Shown here: one piece after another, positions 25,279 through 36,269 of the stretch
How positions within the stretch are numbered: position 1 is the first letter of the stretch
How the letters are laid out: every line of letters begins with the position of its first letter
Program-made: the position numbers and the translations under genes
Assembly (NCBI GenBank): GCA_038093975.1
Contig: JBBPTG010000067.1
Span: forward strand, 62,001-126,000
Direction of reading: 5' to 3'
Source: Chalciporus piperatus
Lineage: Eukaryota; Basidiomycota; Agaricomycetes; Boletales; Boletaceae
DNA length: 64,000 nucleotides
The notes under the pieces: generated by a model
Told to the model about the DNA's origin: nothing
Database searches by the model: none
What the model saw: the letters and a program-made list of their open reading frames with translations, nothing else

Positions 25279-26880
25279 TCATGCGTCGTATATGAGGAGG
25301 TAAGATGGCCTGATTGCGTTCTCTGTGTAGCAGACCAGCTCGTCGTAGTTCAGAGAACCACCAACTGCGACTTCGGCAAGAACCTGAGTCGTTCAGAAGC
25401 GGTCAGCGCCGGAGTGTGCTTCGACTGCAATAAAATAAAGACATACTGAGTCGTAGCCTGGCGGGGGCGCAGTCAGCCTGGTGTTGTCCTGCGTTATCTT
25501 GTAGCCCTTCCCAACCACAACTTTGTTGAGAAGCATTGCCTTCTGCCTCGAAGGCTTGGCATTGCTCGAGTAGTCATTCGACTTTGACGATGTCGAGGAC
25601 GTGTAGATACCCGCACCGAATCTAGCATTGTTCGAGGTCATTCCACCGTCACGGTCGATTGCGAGGAACCGGGTACTTGCCTTCCCCAACCCGTCTTCTT
25701 GCCAAAGAGGTTCAAGCTGTACGATGTACGGAGAATGTTACAGAGCGAACAAGATGTTGATGAACAGAGCGTCGCGTTCCCGTTGTCTCCTAGCTGGCAT
25801 TCCCTCGTCGTGCCATGCCACCGACGGTTCTCGTTTCCCGGGGAACGCCCCGAGGCTGCGAATTTCCCCCGAGCCTCGACAGAGTCACTGTATACGTTCT
25901 TCTGTGAGAGACATGGTTGAGAGATAGTGAGTTCACTGACCGATAAGACTCGTATTTGGCGATGGAAGAGGGGTGTCCGATGACCTTGTATACTCGGCCC
26001 ACAGCAGGACAAGGTGTTTGGTGTCGCCAGGAAGCCTTGAACTGGTCGGCGACTACAGGCGATATCAGTTCTGAGACAATCAGGGGCTCAGTGACTAAGA
26101 CATACCGCTCTTAAACGTATCGTGGCTATTAGGAATTTCAATGAGAGCCGGAGCTTTCTTCTCCACCGCGGAAGCACAGGCCGGGCTGCAGAAATGACCC
26201 TTCTTTACGGCATTGCCGCAGAGTAGGCAACCGTTCTTTAATGGTCTGAATCGCAGAGCGGTAAGTATTGCAATGATTGTTTTGAATCGCGAGCCTACGG
26301 ACTTGGAGGGTGCTGCTTTTGCTCCTCCCGTTGCTCCTGTAGCCTTTGCCTGCTGTGCGCAGGTTTTGCCACAGAAGGGATGGGTGGTCTTCCCATCATT
26401 GTGTTTGGGTTGCTTGTGACAATACTGCGAAGGGTCGTATCATTCGACGGTTCGTAAAGAGCAGCACGGCAAGAAGCAACGCACGTCACACATGTTGGAT
26501 TTGGCACGAGGGGTAGCCTTCGAACTCTTGCCTCGTGCGGGAGGGTTACCGCCGGATGCAGCCTTGTTCTGCATCTTGGCAGCACATGTCTTGCTGCAGT
26601 ATGAATGGGTCTTCGACCCGTCAAAGTATTTGGGCTTCGCGTGGCAAATCTGCGGAGGGATTTAACGAAAGCGCCTTCATCTATGAGAAGAAAGGCTTAC
26701 ATCACAGAGATTGACTGCGTTCATCGTGTTCTGCCGCGATGGCGCATTAACGGTTGACTGCGCTTGCGGGGGCTGAGGTTGGGTCGCTTGTGGCTGGGCA
26801 CTTTGCGCAGCTAGGTATTGACCTGCCATCGTACCCAGCACCGAGAGTGCAGCGTGCATTGGGGGAAGTGGAGCGTTCAT
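25279..26880 (-). CDS. PARP-like ADP-ribosyltransferase with three Cys/His modules
   Basis: Putative ADP-ribosyltransferase. Exon 1 (26880-26701) encodes a Gln/Pro/Ala-rich leader ending MNAVNLCD. Three small putative metal-binding units follow: CDICHAKPKYFDG...THSYCSKTCA, CDYCHKQPKHNDG...THPFCGKTCA, and CLLCGNAVKKGHFCSPACA. Next is a helical segment (YKVIGHPSSIAKYESYRS). The catalytic domain shows RWHGTTRECQLGD (the His of the H-Y-E triad), CSLCNILRTSYSLN and RFGAGIYTSSTSS (the Tyr). The last exon is GGSLNYDELVCYTENAIRPS, with the Glu just before the final strand. It ends YLLIYDA at 25279. All joins keep phase. The PARP fold call rests on these three motifs in order. The target is unknown. 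The same Cys/His module occurs in the NADAR protein at 29667. Confidence 0.82.
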
Positions 26881-27951
26881 ATTGAATCGGGTGGTGCCAA
26901 CCTTCTCTGGTGAAATCGTAGTCTATGAACTGGGGTAGGCTGAAGTGAAGTGTAAGCGGTTGCTCTCCAGGAGCTCCTCGAGATTGGGTAGGCGGATAAG
27001 ACACAAAGGAAGATTGAGATTGTGCACTGAGGAGGAAAAGGTTTTATAGGCACAGGTAGTGCATGTTGTGCTCCGTGGCTGAGAACCCGCCTCGACAGCC
27101 CCCTGCGACAATGCGATTGGCGCATGTTCTCCGCGCGGGATAAATCTTCGTGGCTGAGCTCTTTTTCATTTTGTTGCCATCAACTACTGTCAGCGCTAGA
27201 TTGGGTCAAGGAAATGCATTGTTTCTGCCGAGGTAAGTTCACCTCAGCACCAGGCATCCTCACCTTTCAGTACTGCACAGCAACACGTGCAGGGGCTGTT
27301 GGTTTGATCCGGTGTTTCATTAGTTGTAATAGTGACAGTACTTACACGAGGCATTTAGTAACGGAGACGGCTTTATGGGTCACAATGGGTCCGACCCACC
27401 AGCCCGAGGCGGCCATAGCATCGTTGTGCGAGCGAGCTTTGAGCAGCGGTAGCGGTTCGAGTTCCAGAGGTGATATGTATTTGGAGCCTAAGGTTGAAAC
27501 AAGTGATAGTTTTCTCTGATCTAAACACGGTTCTCTATGATCGACGGTGTCATTGCACCATGGAGTGGCTGTGTGTGACTCGATGACTGGTAAGAACATC
27601 AATGAACGAGTACAAAAAACACAATGTCAAAACAATATAAAAGTACAAAAAGTATGCGTATCGAGCAGTTATGGGTATGACTATCGTACAAATGTGCGGG
27701 TATCAATACAGCGAATAAAAAATCGTATAAATAATTGTGGTGAACGCCGAGGAGAAAGTGCCAGCTATCAGTGTTCTCTGTGCTCACGGTACGATGGGCG
27801 TCTTGAACATAGTCTGCACAATCCCCTTCAGATTCCGTGTGCGTCGTGGCTTGTCCCCATATACAACCAGATAAGCAGGACGCACTGTGTCATTGTGATA
27901 CGTGACCGTTTCTGGCGATAAATTCTTAGTCGAAGGATACTAATAAGAAGC
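26881..27951. other. intergenic between two PARP-like genes
   Basis: 1.07 kb. TATAAAA on the minus strand at 27042-27048, about 165 bases before the start at 26880, is a likely core promoter of the intact PARP-like gene. The remainder, including a 131-codon open frame at 27124-27519, has no recognisable coding character. Confidence 0.45.
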
Positions 27952-28936
27952 TCAGCTCAACAGACCTTCGTAGTTCAGATCCCAGCCAATTTCTCCCGCA
28001 ATCTACGAAAACGTCATCGAAAGGATGGTTTCAGAGTGTGTCTACATACCGAGTCGAATCCAGCTGGCGGGCCGGTGAGATCAGGTGCATTTCGATACCT
28101 CTTGTAGGGTCTTCCTACCACAACGCGATTGACTATCATCACCCGCAAAGAGGCATTCTCTGAGAGATTTGTGATGTAATCATCTGCCTCTAATCGGTTT
28201 GTAAGAAACCACGGGTTTCGCTAACGAGGGTCTCGGAGCACGTACTTGAGGAGCAGGTCGTGGTATAAATACCGTGGCCAAACCTACCACAATCAGGATA
28301 GTTGACTATCAGAAGTTGGGAACACATACCGCTTGAATGCGTGCTTTGAACCTGAGAGCGGATGAGAGCACGTCTGAGAGGCGACGGGAAAGACTTACCA
28401 CATTTACTCACGTCAAACGAGCTGCGTAAAATTGAGCATGCAGAACATTGCTGGAGATCGCAGAGGAGTACACTGTTTGACGATTCTCCTAGGAGACAGG
28501 CACGATTGGTCCCATGGAACAGGAGTTTCTCATTCCCTCGCTTGTCATTCGCCTCGATGGAGTTCTGGACTTGGGTTCTTGGATATTGTAAGCGCGAAAG
28601 TCTCTCATTGGAACGAGATATGAACGGACCTATAATCGAGATATGGCTCGAGTGCCGGTTCTGGCCAGAGAACCTTGAAGATGTGTTGAATATCGGGTCT
28701 AGCCTTCTTAACATGCCGCCACCCTTTGACGAAGAGGCGTTCCACTATATTTAAAGAATACGTCAACTTTGTTGCAGCCCCAGTGATAACCACGCACCCT
28801 CAACAAAATGGGGGCTATCCCTATCGAGTCGGACCAGCCGCTTGCGTCGACCAAAGGTAGTATTCACCGGATTATCAAGACAGAACTCGTCAGGAGGTGA
28901 AAGTTTCTCCCATTCATCTTTGTAGAGCGACCCCAT
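27952..28936 (-). pseudogene. decaying PARP-like paralogue without the Cys/His modules
   Basis: Related to the 25279-26880 gene. It starts MGSLYKDEWEKLSPPDEFCL at ATG 28936. It continues with ERLFVKGWRHVKKARPDIQH, LFHGTNRACLLGE (catalytic His), CSACSILRSSF, FGHGIYTTTCSSS (Tyr) and IVNRVVVGRPYKRY. The last exon ends DLNYEGLLS and stops at 27952. Aligned with LNYDELVCY of its neighbour, the Glu position is Gly. About 16 C-terminal residues, including the last strand, are missing. Between the His and Tyr exons the frame can only be joined by assuming a 25-base intron, so a frameshift is possible there. It lacks the N-terminal modules altogether. It is either an inactive binding protein or a pseudogene. 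Confidence 0.7.
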
Positions 28937-29666
28937 GATGATCTGATTGACCTGATACTATGACTTGGATGGAAGGGACAAAGATGGTCAGATGCGAGAT
29001 TATATGTTGTCATTGAAAAGGCAGACCTCACCTTTTACGCGCCCCATTTGCACAGACAGCCGGAGGGCTACCGTAACGAGTGATGGTGTAACATGATATG
29101 GACAATTACTCGCTGACCTTTTTGGGCCGCGGTCGTCACGAGAGTCTGACCCGATCCCAAGCTGGCCCAATTGACGCGATAAAGTCCCCCATTTTGCAAT
29201 TACTACTTACACTCTTCGAACTGGTTCGAACAGCCTATGTTGAGCCCGCATCACGTACACGGAGCAAACCTGTGCATGCGTGCTCACCATGCAGCATCCA
29301 CATCGTGATCGCACAGAACAAGAGGACTGAGTTAGCCAGAAAAGGCAGGTGAGTATGTACGGTGTCTGTGCTGCACTGGAAAACATGCTGCAGTGGCCTG
29401 GTTTCTCAAGCGCTCGTCCAGTCAAATCAGCTGGTTCACTCCCAGGCTTGGACTGCCCAGACCCATCCTCGTGGAGAGCTCTTCATTCCGAGATATTTTG
29501 TCGTGAAGACCCCCTTCATCGCATTGGACAGCCGTATATATAAGAGTCCCTCGTGAGTGCTACTACAAAGAAGATTATATCGTTCCGTCACCGACTTATT
29601 CTCATCTCGTCTCCTATATCCAAAATTCTCGATCTACTTGCTGCCATCTTCGTCATCGCTCTCGGA
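28937..29666. promoter_or_regulatory. intergenic with TATA box of the NADAR gene
   Basis: 730 bases between the divergent PARP-like copy and the NADAR gene. TATATATAAG at 29535-29544 lies about 125 bases upstream of the NADAR ATG. It is followed by a possible 5' leader. The frame upstream of that ATG is open and hydrophobic (ILDLLAAIFVIALGM) but has no ATG. Confidence 0.45.
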
Positions 29667-31053
29667 ATGCTAGAAGCCCGTCGGATCATGCAGCTTCTTG
29701 GACTTGGAGGATCCCCCACTACTCCTCAATCTGCATCCTCTGTATCTAGTGGACACAAACAAAGGCCCACTACACAATACTCGAGGTGTGGCGAATTCTT
29801 TCTGTGTTTTCAATTTTTTGTATTGAACACCGCCCAGCGTTGCTTATCTGTTTCCCACTGGCAACAATGACTCAGACGCAGATTACCCTCCATTGACGGC
29901 TCCGGCTGCTCCAACAGGAGCATCCATCGCCCCGTTCCAAACACCAAAGACGCCTCCCATCCTATTCTACAACAAGAATGACCCATTCTACGAGTTCACC
30001 AATTTCTCCCCGCATGATGTCATGTACGAAGGAAAAAAGTATCCTACAAGCGAACATCTATTTCAAGCTTTCAAGGTACGCGATAGCGTCCAGTACCATC
30101 CTGCTTGCTGGCGCTGAGGTGTTTGGGTGATTGATCTAGTTCTTGGATGTCCACCCCGAAATTGCGGAGCGTATCCGCAAGTGTGGCGAACGACCTATGT
30201 TAGCTTTTGATGAAGCCCACCGGTACCAGAAGTGGGTGCGTCCAGATTGGAGACAAGTCAATATAGAAAAGGTATTTGTCGGCGCTTCCACTTCTACGTA
30301 ACTGATGTCATCTCACATACAGATGGAGATCGCTCTCCAACTTAAATTCACCCAACATCCCGACCTCAAAGCTCTGCTTCTTGGAACAGGTGACGCTGAT
30401 CTCGTCGAGGTGGGAACAATCTCGCGCCAATCTTTCTTTCCTCACCTTATGCTCATACTCTGAATTTGCCCAGGACTCCCCGCGTGACTATTTCTGGGGG
30501 GTTGGTGCTGACCACACCGGGCGTAACGAACTTGGAAAAGCCTTGGTTAGGCTTCGAGAGGAACTACGCGACCAACGGGGTGGCCCATCCCAAATCCCCA
30601 ATGTCCGCAGAGACAAAACTCGACTATCGATTCAAGATCTTACGTCTCTCGTTCCCACTCGCGCGACTCCCAACGTGAATATGCATACGCTTCGTCTCAA
30701 TGCCGAGGTCACCCCGGTATTGAGCAGTGGAGCTGCGAGTCCACAGACGCCCTCGGTCAAGGACAAAGGACTCTGCGAGGTATGTACGAGGGACTCTGTA
30801 CCAGGCTACGAACTCAGCAATGGGCGCAGTTTTGTCAAATGAAACCTAAATATCAGAACCACCCTTACTGTGGGCGGACATGTGCGTCAGAGGCAACCAG
30901 GATGTGCAGCGTACGTCCACCCTCGCCATTCCATCGTAATCATACTAATTATACCACATCTTCGTCAAACAGATCTGTCGTTCAAAGCCCCGTTTTGGGA
31001 ATCATCCCTACTGCTCAAGAACTTGTGCAGCCAAGGCAAGCGGAGCAGTCTAA
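29667..31053 (+). CDS. NADAR (YbiA-type) protein with two C-terminal Cys/His modules
   Basis: The NADAR fold is linked to ADP-ribose chemistry. Some bacterial and eukaryotic members remove ADP-ribose from guanine in nucleic acid. The model starts at ATG 29667 (MLEARRIMQLLGLGG) and has seven exons. The domain begins PPILFYNKNDPFYEFTNFSP. Its signature is KYPTSEHLFQAFK joined to FLDVHPEIAERIRKCGERPM, then MEIALQLKFTQHPDLKALLL and DYFWGVGADHTGRNELGKAL. This matches the YbiA pattern FSNF, SEHxxQAxK, KFxQ. A linker follows, then two modules: CEFCQMKPKYQNHPYCGRTC and CSICRSKPRFGNHPYCSRTC. The stop is at 31051-31053. The modules closely resemble those in the PARP-like protein at 25279-26880. Two short introns split them with phase kept. 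Confidence 0.85.
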
Positions 31054-31423
31054 GACCCTTCATCCAGCCTTTGTTGCTCCTCCCCATGTTTTCCAGTTAC
31101 ATGTACTTCTATGATTTCGGTTACTTGATTAGTTCATTATGATTCCTATCTTAGTAGTGTCCTACTTTATTAACTGATGGACCGGATGCACCTCCTGTGA
31201 GCGGAGCTTAATGAAACATTATGAAAGATAGCTGCGGAATGCAGAGAGTTAATTGTTACTATGCGTAGGGTACATAATTGGAATATGATGGTATAATAAG
31301 ATAAAGGAGGGAAGTGCAACACATTATGCGACAATAAGAAACATCCGGGGAAATGAGGCGATATTTGTGGACCGGTGCACAGAACCAGCTGTGATGCGGC
31401 GATGTGCAAAGCTGTGGGGTTAT
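31054..31423. other. convergent 3' region after the NADAR gene
   Basis: 370 bases between facing stop codons, AT-rich. Nothing was recognised. Confidence 0.45.
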
Positions 31424-32923
31424 TCAGTCGTCCGTCGAGCCGAGGGAGCATCCAATGGAGAGTACACGTCTAAGGCCCTCTACAAAAGACCATCATCAGC
31501 ACACATATTGCAAAAATATGGAGAACTGAAACTTACTTCGAATAGGACTCATCGCCCGGACGGGACTCAACGCTCTCGTAGGACTCCGGGCCCGCTTGAG
31601 TTTTTCCGGGATAGAGGAAGCGCTGTCATTTGTGACAACAGTACAATCACTGTCCTCGTCAGCAGCAATGGGCGCTGTAAGGGCAGCCAGAGGGAGATTC
31701 GTGTGCGTAGCAAGTATGGCACGACCACCCATAGTTGGCGAGGAAGGAGGCGATAGTACCATAGCGATGCTGGCATTGTATCCAACACCAACCGCTGCAA
31801 TGATCGTCTCCTTCCGCACGCGACGACCACGAGTCGGCACAGGGGATGGCTCTCTGCTGATAGCCGCAGATAAGGGACCGACCGACGTGCTTGGACTAGC
31901 ATTCAGGACAAGCGACGTAGCAATGGCCGTAAGGCTCGGAGTGGATTGCTTTTCAAGAGTGTCGCCCGAGGGGAATAAAGAAGGGAAGAGCACGCCCGCA
32001 GAAAGCTTTCTAGGGGCGGAGATGGATGTCGCGGAATTTTTACGCTGCGTCACAGCGGAGGACTTGGAGCGACCATGACCACTCTTCGACTTCATTCGGT
32101 CGAGAGGAGTTGAGTCCACCAGGGAGGGTTTACGCGAAGCAGCTGGTGACACAAAGGTAAATCCAGGGACGGCTTCTGAGATATTGTGGATATGGAGGTG
32201 GTATTTGAGAGCTTCGACATCTCGCAGGATATCGGCACATCCTCGGCGGCGACACTGGATCCTATCTGTGGGCTTCAAACCAGCATCACGCATCATTTCG
32301 AGCGCTTGAGCCTGCTGGAGACCCAGGAAAATGATATCAGCGCATCAGCGCATTATTCCAAATAGAAGAGGGAACAAAAATGGACGCACAGCTTCGCTAA
32401 CGCCTGCTTGGTCAGTACGACGCATGTGGACTTTCGGCTTGGGTCGCCACATCATATCCAGCGAGGACTGTATATCGAGGGTGGTTGCCAGAGTGTACAT
32501 TGAACGCTGGTCATCAGGGATCTGGGGTAGTTCCTTCTCATTAATATCCGTAATGCCACGTTGGGTCTCGGGGTTGGAAGTGTGGACGGCACGATACCGC
32601 TCAATGATCTGCTGTGCCGCGGTGGTGCTTGACCCTTCTTTGATACTTGATACTGATGAGGGCTGAGTGGAGGAAGTGCTGTTATCTGTGGGAAAGAAAT
32701 CCCAACAAGAGAGGTCATCCGAATTGTCGCCGTAGTCTTCTTCGTCTGTGGCATCTCCGCAATCAACGGAGACGTCTGCAGGAATCTCGAGGGGAAATAT
32801 GCTGGCGAAGCGGCGAGTATCAAGCTTCTCAAACCAGTCAGTGTGTATGTTGTGGTCCGGGGAAGCAGCAATGCGGGGAGCGCTAGGCACTGTGGTGTGG
32901 TGTGCTATCCCAGAGTGCATCAT
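31424..32923 (-). CDS. unrecognised protein with one C2H2-like finger
   Basis: Three exons give about 470 residues. It starts MMHSGIAHHTTVPSAPRI at 32923. An acidic, Ser-rich region follows (DCGDATDEEDYGDNSDDLSC). After an intron the next exon reads QALEMMRDAGLKPTDRIQ, then CRRRGCADILRDVEALKYHL, then HIH, a Cys-x4-Cys-x12-His-x-His type finger. The rest is a long low-complexity Ser/Pro/Arg tail with repeated RSPTRALSPVRAMSPIR, which resembles kinase-target or nuclear disordered sequence. It ends GLRRVLSIGCSLGSTDD. The frame continues upstream to 32986 but only from a GTG. Function unknown; a nuclear role is inferred. Confidence 0.7.
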
Positions 32924-33358
32924 GTGGCCTATGATAAGCAGAGAGAGTATGAGTTGTGAAGACGACAGATCAGAATGCGGACCCACTTTATAGGGGGAAT
33001 TAACGCATTGGCCCTGTGGAGTGGATCAAAGTCCACAGAGGTTGTGGATGTCCACACTCGTCCTCGTGGCCTTGGTGGCAAAGCAACTCGACAACCGCTT
33101 TGGCACCCGTCCATTAACGTGCAGCGCATGGTAACGGTGTGCTTTCAGTTCTTCTTCTGATTGGCATCCGAGCTCGACGGCTAAGACCAGCGTGAATGGG
33201 CCTAGGTCAAGGTCAAGTCCGATGTCAAGTTGGGGGGAAAACTCGCTAAGTGCTGGTATCGGATATGCCACACCTTAGTAGGTGACCCACACCCCAATCT
33301 AGGGTTAAGGTTATGTAACCATCGCGGGGCAAAGAAAACAACCAACTTCGATACAGCT
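32924..33358. promoter_or_regulatory. divergent promoter region of the finger gene and COQ4
   Basis: 435 bases. A TAGGGTTA (telobox-like) motif near 33300 lies about 60 bases before the COQ4 ATG. No coding signal was seen. Confidence 0.35.
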
Positions 33359-34261
33359 ATGTCCAGCTTCAAGTTTGCCAGGGCTTGTATTCGTCCCACT
33401 AGAGATGCCGTTCGCACTCGCGCACCGGAGTTGCGCACATTCCACACTGCAAGCACTCTTCTGAACCGTTCGCCCGCATACCCAGGTCACATTTCACTGA
33501 ACACTTTTGAGCATGCACTCCTCACCGTAGGTTCCGCCGTTACGGCGTTAGTGGACCCAAGACGCGGTGGTAAGCCCTTTCCGAACGGATACAACTGCGG
33601 AGCTGTAAAACAGTGTAGACATGGTCGCCGCCCTTGGTGAGACGACCGCAGGCTCTGTGCTGCCAAGCTTGCGCGACGCAATGCTTGACTCTCCGGAGGG
33701 ACGCAGAATTCTCAAGGACCGCCCACGCATCAACTCGAAAACCCTCGACCTACAAAGACTGAAAACCCTCCCAGATGGAACATTTGGAAGAGAATACACG
33801 AGGTGGCTCGAAGTATGCAAGGTCACCCCCGATTCCCGAGAACCTGTGCGCGTCCCCGCATTGCCTCTGCAACATTCTCATGTTTTGGGCAGGTTCACTA
33901 TATCGACGACCCAGAACTCGCCTACGTGATGCAGCGCTACCGCGAAACCCACGATTTTTATCATGCACTATTTGCTCTTCGCGTCTCTGCCTTACCAGAG
34001 CTCGCTCTCAAAGCATTCGAATTGGCCAATCTACGTTTACCCATGGCAGCATTAGCCCTCGGAGCATCCATCAAGATGAAACCGGCCCAACGTGAGCGAT
34101 TATGGCGAGAGTTCGTGCCGTGGGGAATCAGATGTGGAGGGGGGGGCAGATGTTTTCTGACCGTCTATTGGGAGGAGAGGTGGGACCAGGACGTCGGGGA
34201 GATCAAGAAAGAGCTTGGTGTATGGGATCCACCGGCAGGAGTGAGTATCCATCCTTCTTGA
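33359..34261 (+). CDS. COQ4: ubiquinone biosynthesis protein COQ4
   Basis: Mitochondrial inner-membrane-associated protein needed for coenzyme Q synthesis. ATG 33359-33361 opens an Arg-rich presequence (MSSFKFARACIRPTRDAVRT). The conserved start is YPGHISLNTFEHALLTVGSA, then DMVAALGETTAGSVLPSLRD and LKTLPDGTFGREYTRWLE. After an intron of about 85 bases comes VHYIDDPELAYVMQRYRETH. The zinc signature HDxxHx11E is complete: HDFYH, eleven residues, E. The last part reads VYWEERWDQDVGEIKKELGV. The final residues are uncertain: either the frame reads to TGA 34259-34261, or a GTGAGT near 34242 begins another intron. Confidence 0.9.
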
Positions 34262-34483
34262 GCGAGCGTGCTGTCGCCCTATCCACCGCCACCACCAATG
34301 TAAATTCCATAGAACGAGTCATGTTCAGATAGATTACAGAGAGCGATTATCAACGCAGGGTGCAATGTTTCCGATATCCGCTATACTCGACATGCACTCG
34401 TCAAGCAAGCAGGCATGAAGTTACGTTGCGAAACATATTTCACATGGCTGTCTGAGTGAGCCCACTCGATCGCACCACCCGTC

Positions 34484-36269
34484 CAATGTTGAACTTAGCC
34501 TCCATAACATCAGCATGTTTGTGATACTGTAGTAATCTCTAGTCATAACAAAATATTGACAGTTAGTAACAACAAATCACTCCACTTGGAATGGTGATAC
34601 AAGCTCATGGTTGCTACAGGATACACTTTCTGGCTCCACATCCTAGTGCATCCCTTGTCATGAATATCAAATATGTGAGAACTGGATATACAGGACACAC
34701 CTTCTCAAGATCCTCAGGGTTAGCAAAAACAATATTCCCTGTTGGTACAATAATGGATTCTTGATCCCCTTGCACAGGCCAGAGATAGGATGATCCTCTG
34801 GCAAGAAGACTGTATGGAGTTAGATGCCCTTTCAACTAAATTGACAAGAAATAACCAACTTGGCCATTAGACATGTTGCATAAACTGTCAGGAAAACATT
34901 CAATAAAAATATGATATATTCTTTGGCATAAGCTTACCACCACCCATAGGAAAGCTCATCCACAAATGCCCTGGATCCAGATCAGCAGCTGCCCACTTTA
35001 CTCTGTTAGATACAACTTGAAACAGCTTCAACAACACAGAAAAAACTTACAACTGCCACTGTAGCTCCACCAACAAGACTAGTGCCAGACTTCATCAGTT
35101 ATACAATCGTTGTGAGGTAAACTCATACCTGGTAATGAGGCCAGTCTGAATGAAAAATCTGGTAAGCCTCTTAACAACCAAGCCAAGCCTTCTCATCTGC
35201 AAGTCAATTTGAAGTTCATCATATAGACAACTCAACAAACCTTCCAGTCCCAGCATGACTACTCCTTCTCAGAATATAACAAAATGACCCTGCAATGAAT
35301 ATATCTGCCAATATAGACAGTCCCAGCCAGACAGGAATTACCCACTATTACAAATGAATCAAAGCTGATGCAATATTATTAAAATGAACTCACAAGCCTA
35401 TCATGCCTAAATACTCCAGATTTAATGTTGGTACTAGTAAATTATCCATGCTATATGTTAGCAACATACCACACACTGCCCCTCACAATCAAAAACTTAC
35501 AAACAAAGCACAGATAGTAATCCAAAAGCTACTTTGTGTCAGTTTGAGACCATACATATATTAGAAGTGGCACTTACAGCCCTCAAGCAATAACACAAAA
35601 CCCTTGTATTAAATGTAAATATTATATTCTGAATTATTGATATGATTTATACACACCAGGATGATGGAAATTCTCATGCTAGAGAGAGCCCTTTCAACTA
35701 CAGGGCTGATAAGAATTCAAGCAGTGAATGAACCTTTCCACTTACAAAGGTAGATGCGATAAAGGAAGAGAGAGTGTACAAGAGATCCTGTCATTGCCTG
35801 TATGAAGGAGTTCAGTTGTGGCATTGAAGGTGAAAGGCTGCTTGCATACACATATTGCAACATAGAACCCCCATTCCCTGTTGAATGGTTTCAACAAAGC
35901 AGTCAGTTTAGTGATTATTAAGCTCCACACCACAAGGTTTTCTTGACCAGATGTTCTTCCAACATATGGTGAGGTTGACTGTGTGATAAAACAGTCATAT
36001 GACATGACAGTGCACTGACAGAAAGTTAAAACAACATCACCATTGAAGTGAAACACTCACATCTCCAAGGCTTGCAGGATCCTATCCTTACAGGTCTATC
36101 ATATCCCAGATAACAGTACCTGAATACTCACCAAACAAATATGATCTATAGACCAGGCAGTTCATCAATGGTGGGCAATATATTCCCTCAGGATACATAC
36201 AACTCCCTTGATCCACATGGGGTCACAATTATGAACAGGTTTTCTCCAAAAGTACAATGTGACTTGGGC
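34484..36269. other. CpG-free island (about 1.8 kb)
   Basis: Scanning base by base, only two CpG dinucleotides occur between 34484 and 36269, at about 35108 and 35757. TpG and CpA are abundant and the block is AT-rich. CpG is frequent on both flanks (34441-34483 and from 36330 on). This is what methylated cytosine deamination or an RIP-like process would leave. Confidence 0.85.

Noticed and set aside
27124..27519. 131-codon plus frame between the PARP-like genes
   Set aside because: No domain or splice context; it overlaps the upstream region of the intact PARP-like gene.
29220..29232. ggttcgaaca as a tRNA T-loop
   Set aside because: No matching A-box, acceptor stem or anticodon arm could be found around it.
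29553..29666. N-terminal membrane anchor on the NADAR protein (ILDLLAAIFVIALG)
   Set aside because: The frame is open but has no ATG; the TATA box lies just upstream, so this is more likely 5' leader or an untranslated intron.
33300..33310. TAGGGTTA as a possible internal telomere repeat
   Set aside because: Only one unit is present; a telobox-like promoter motif or chance is more likely.
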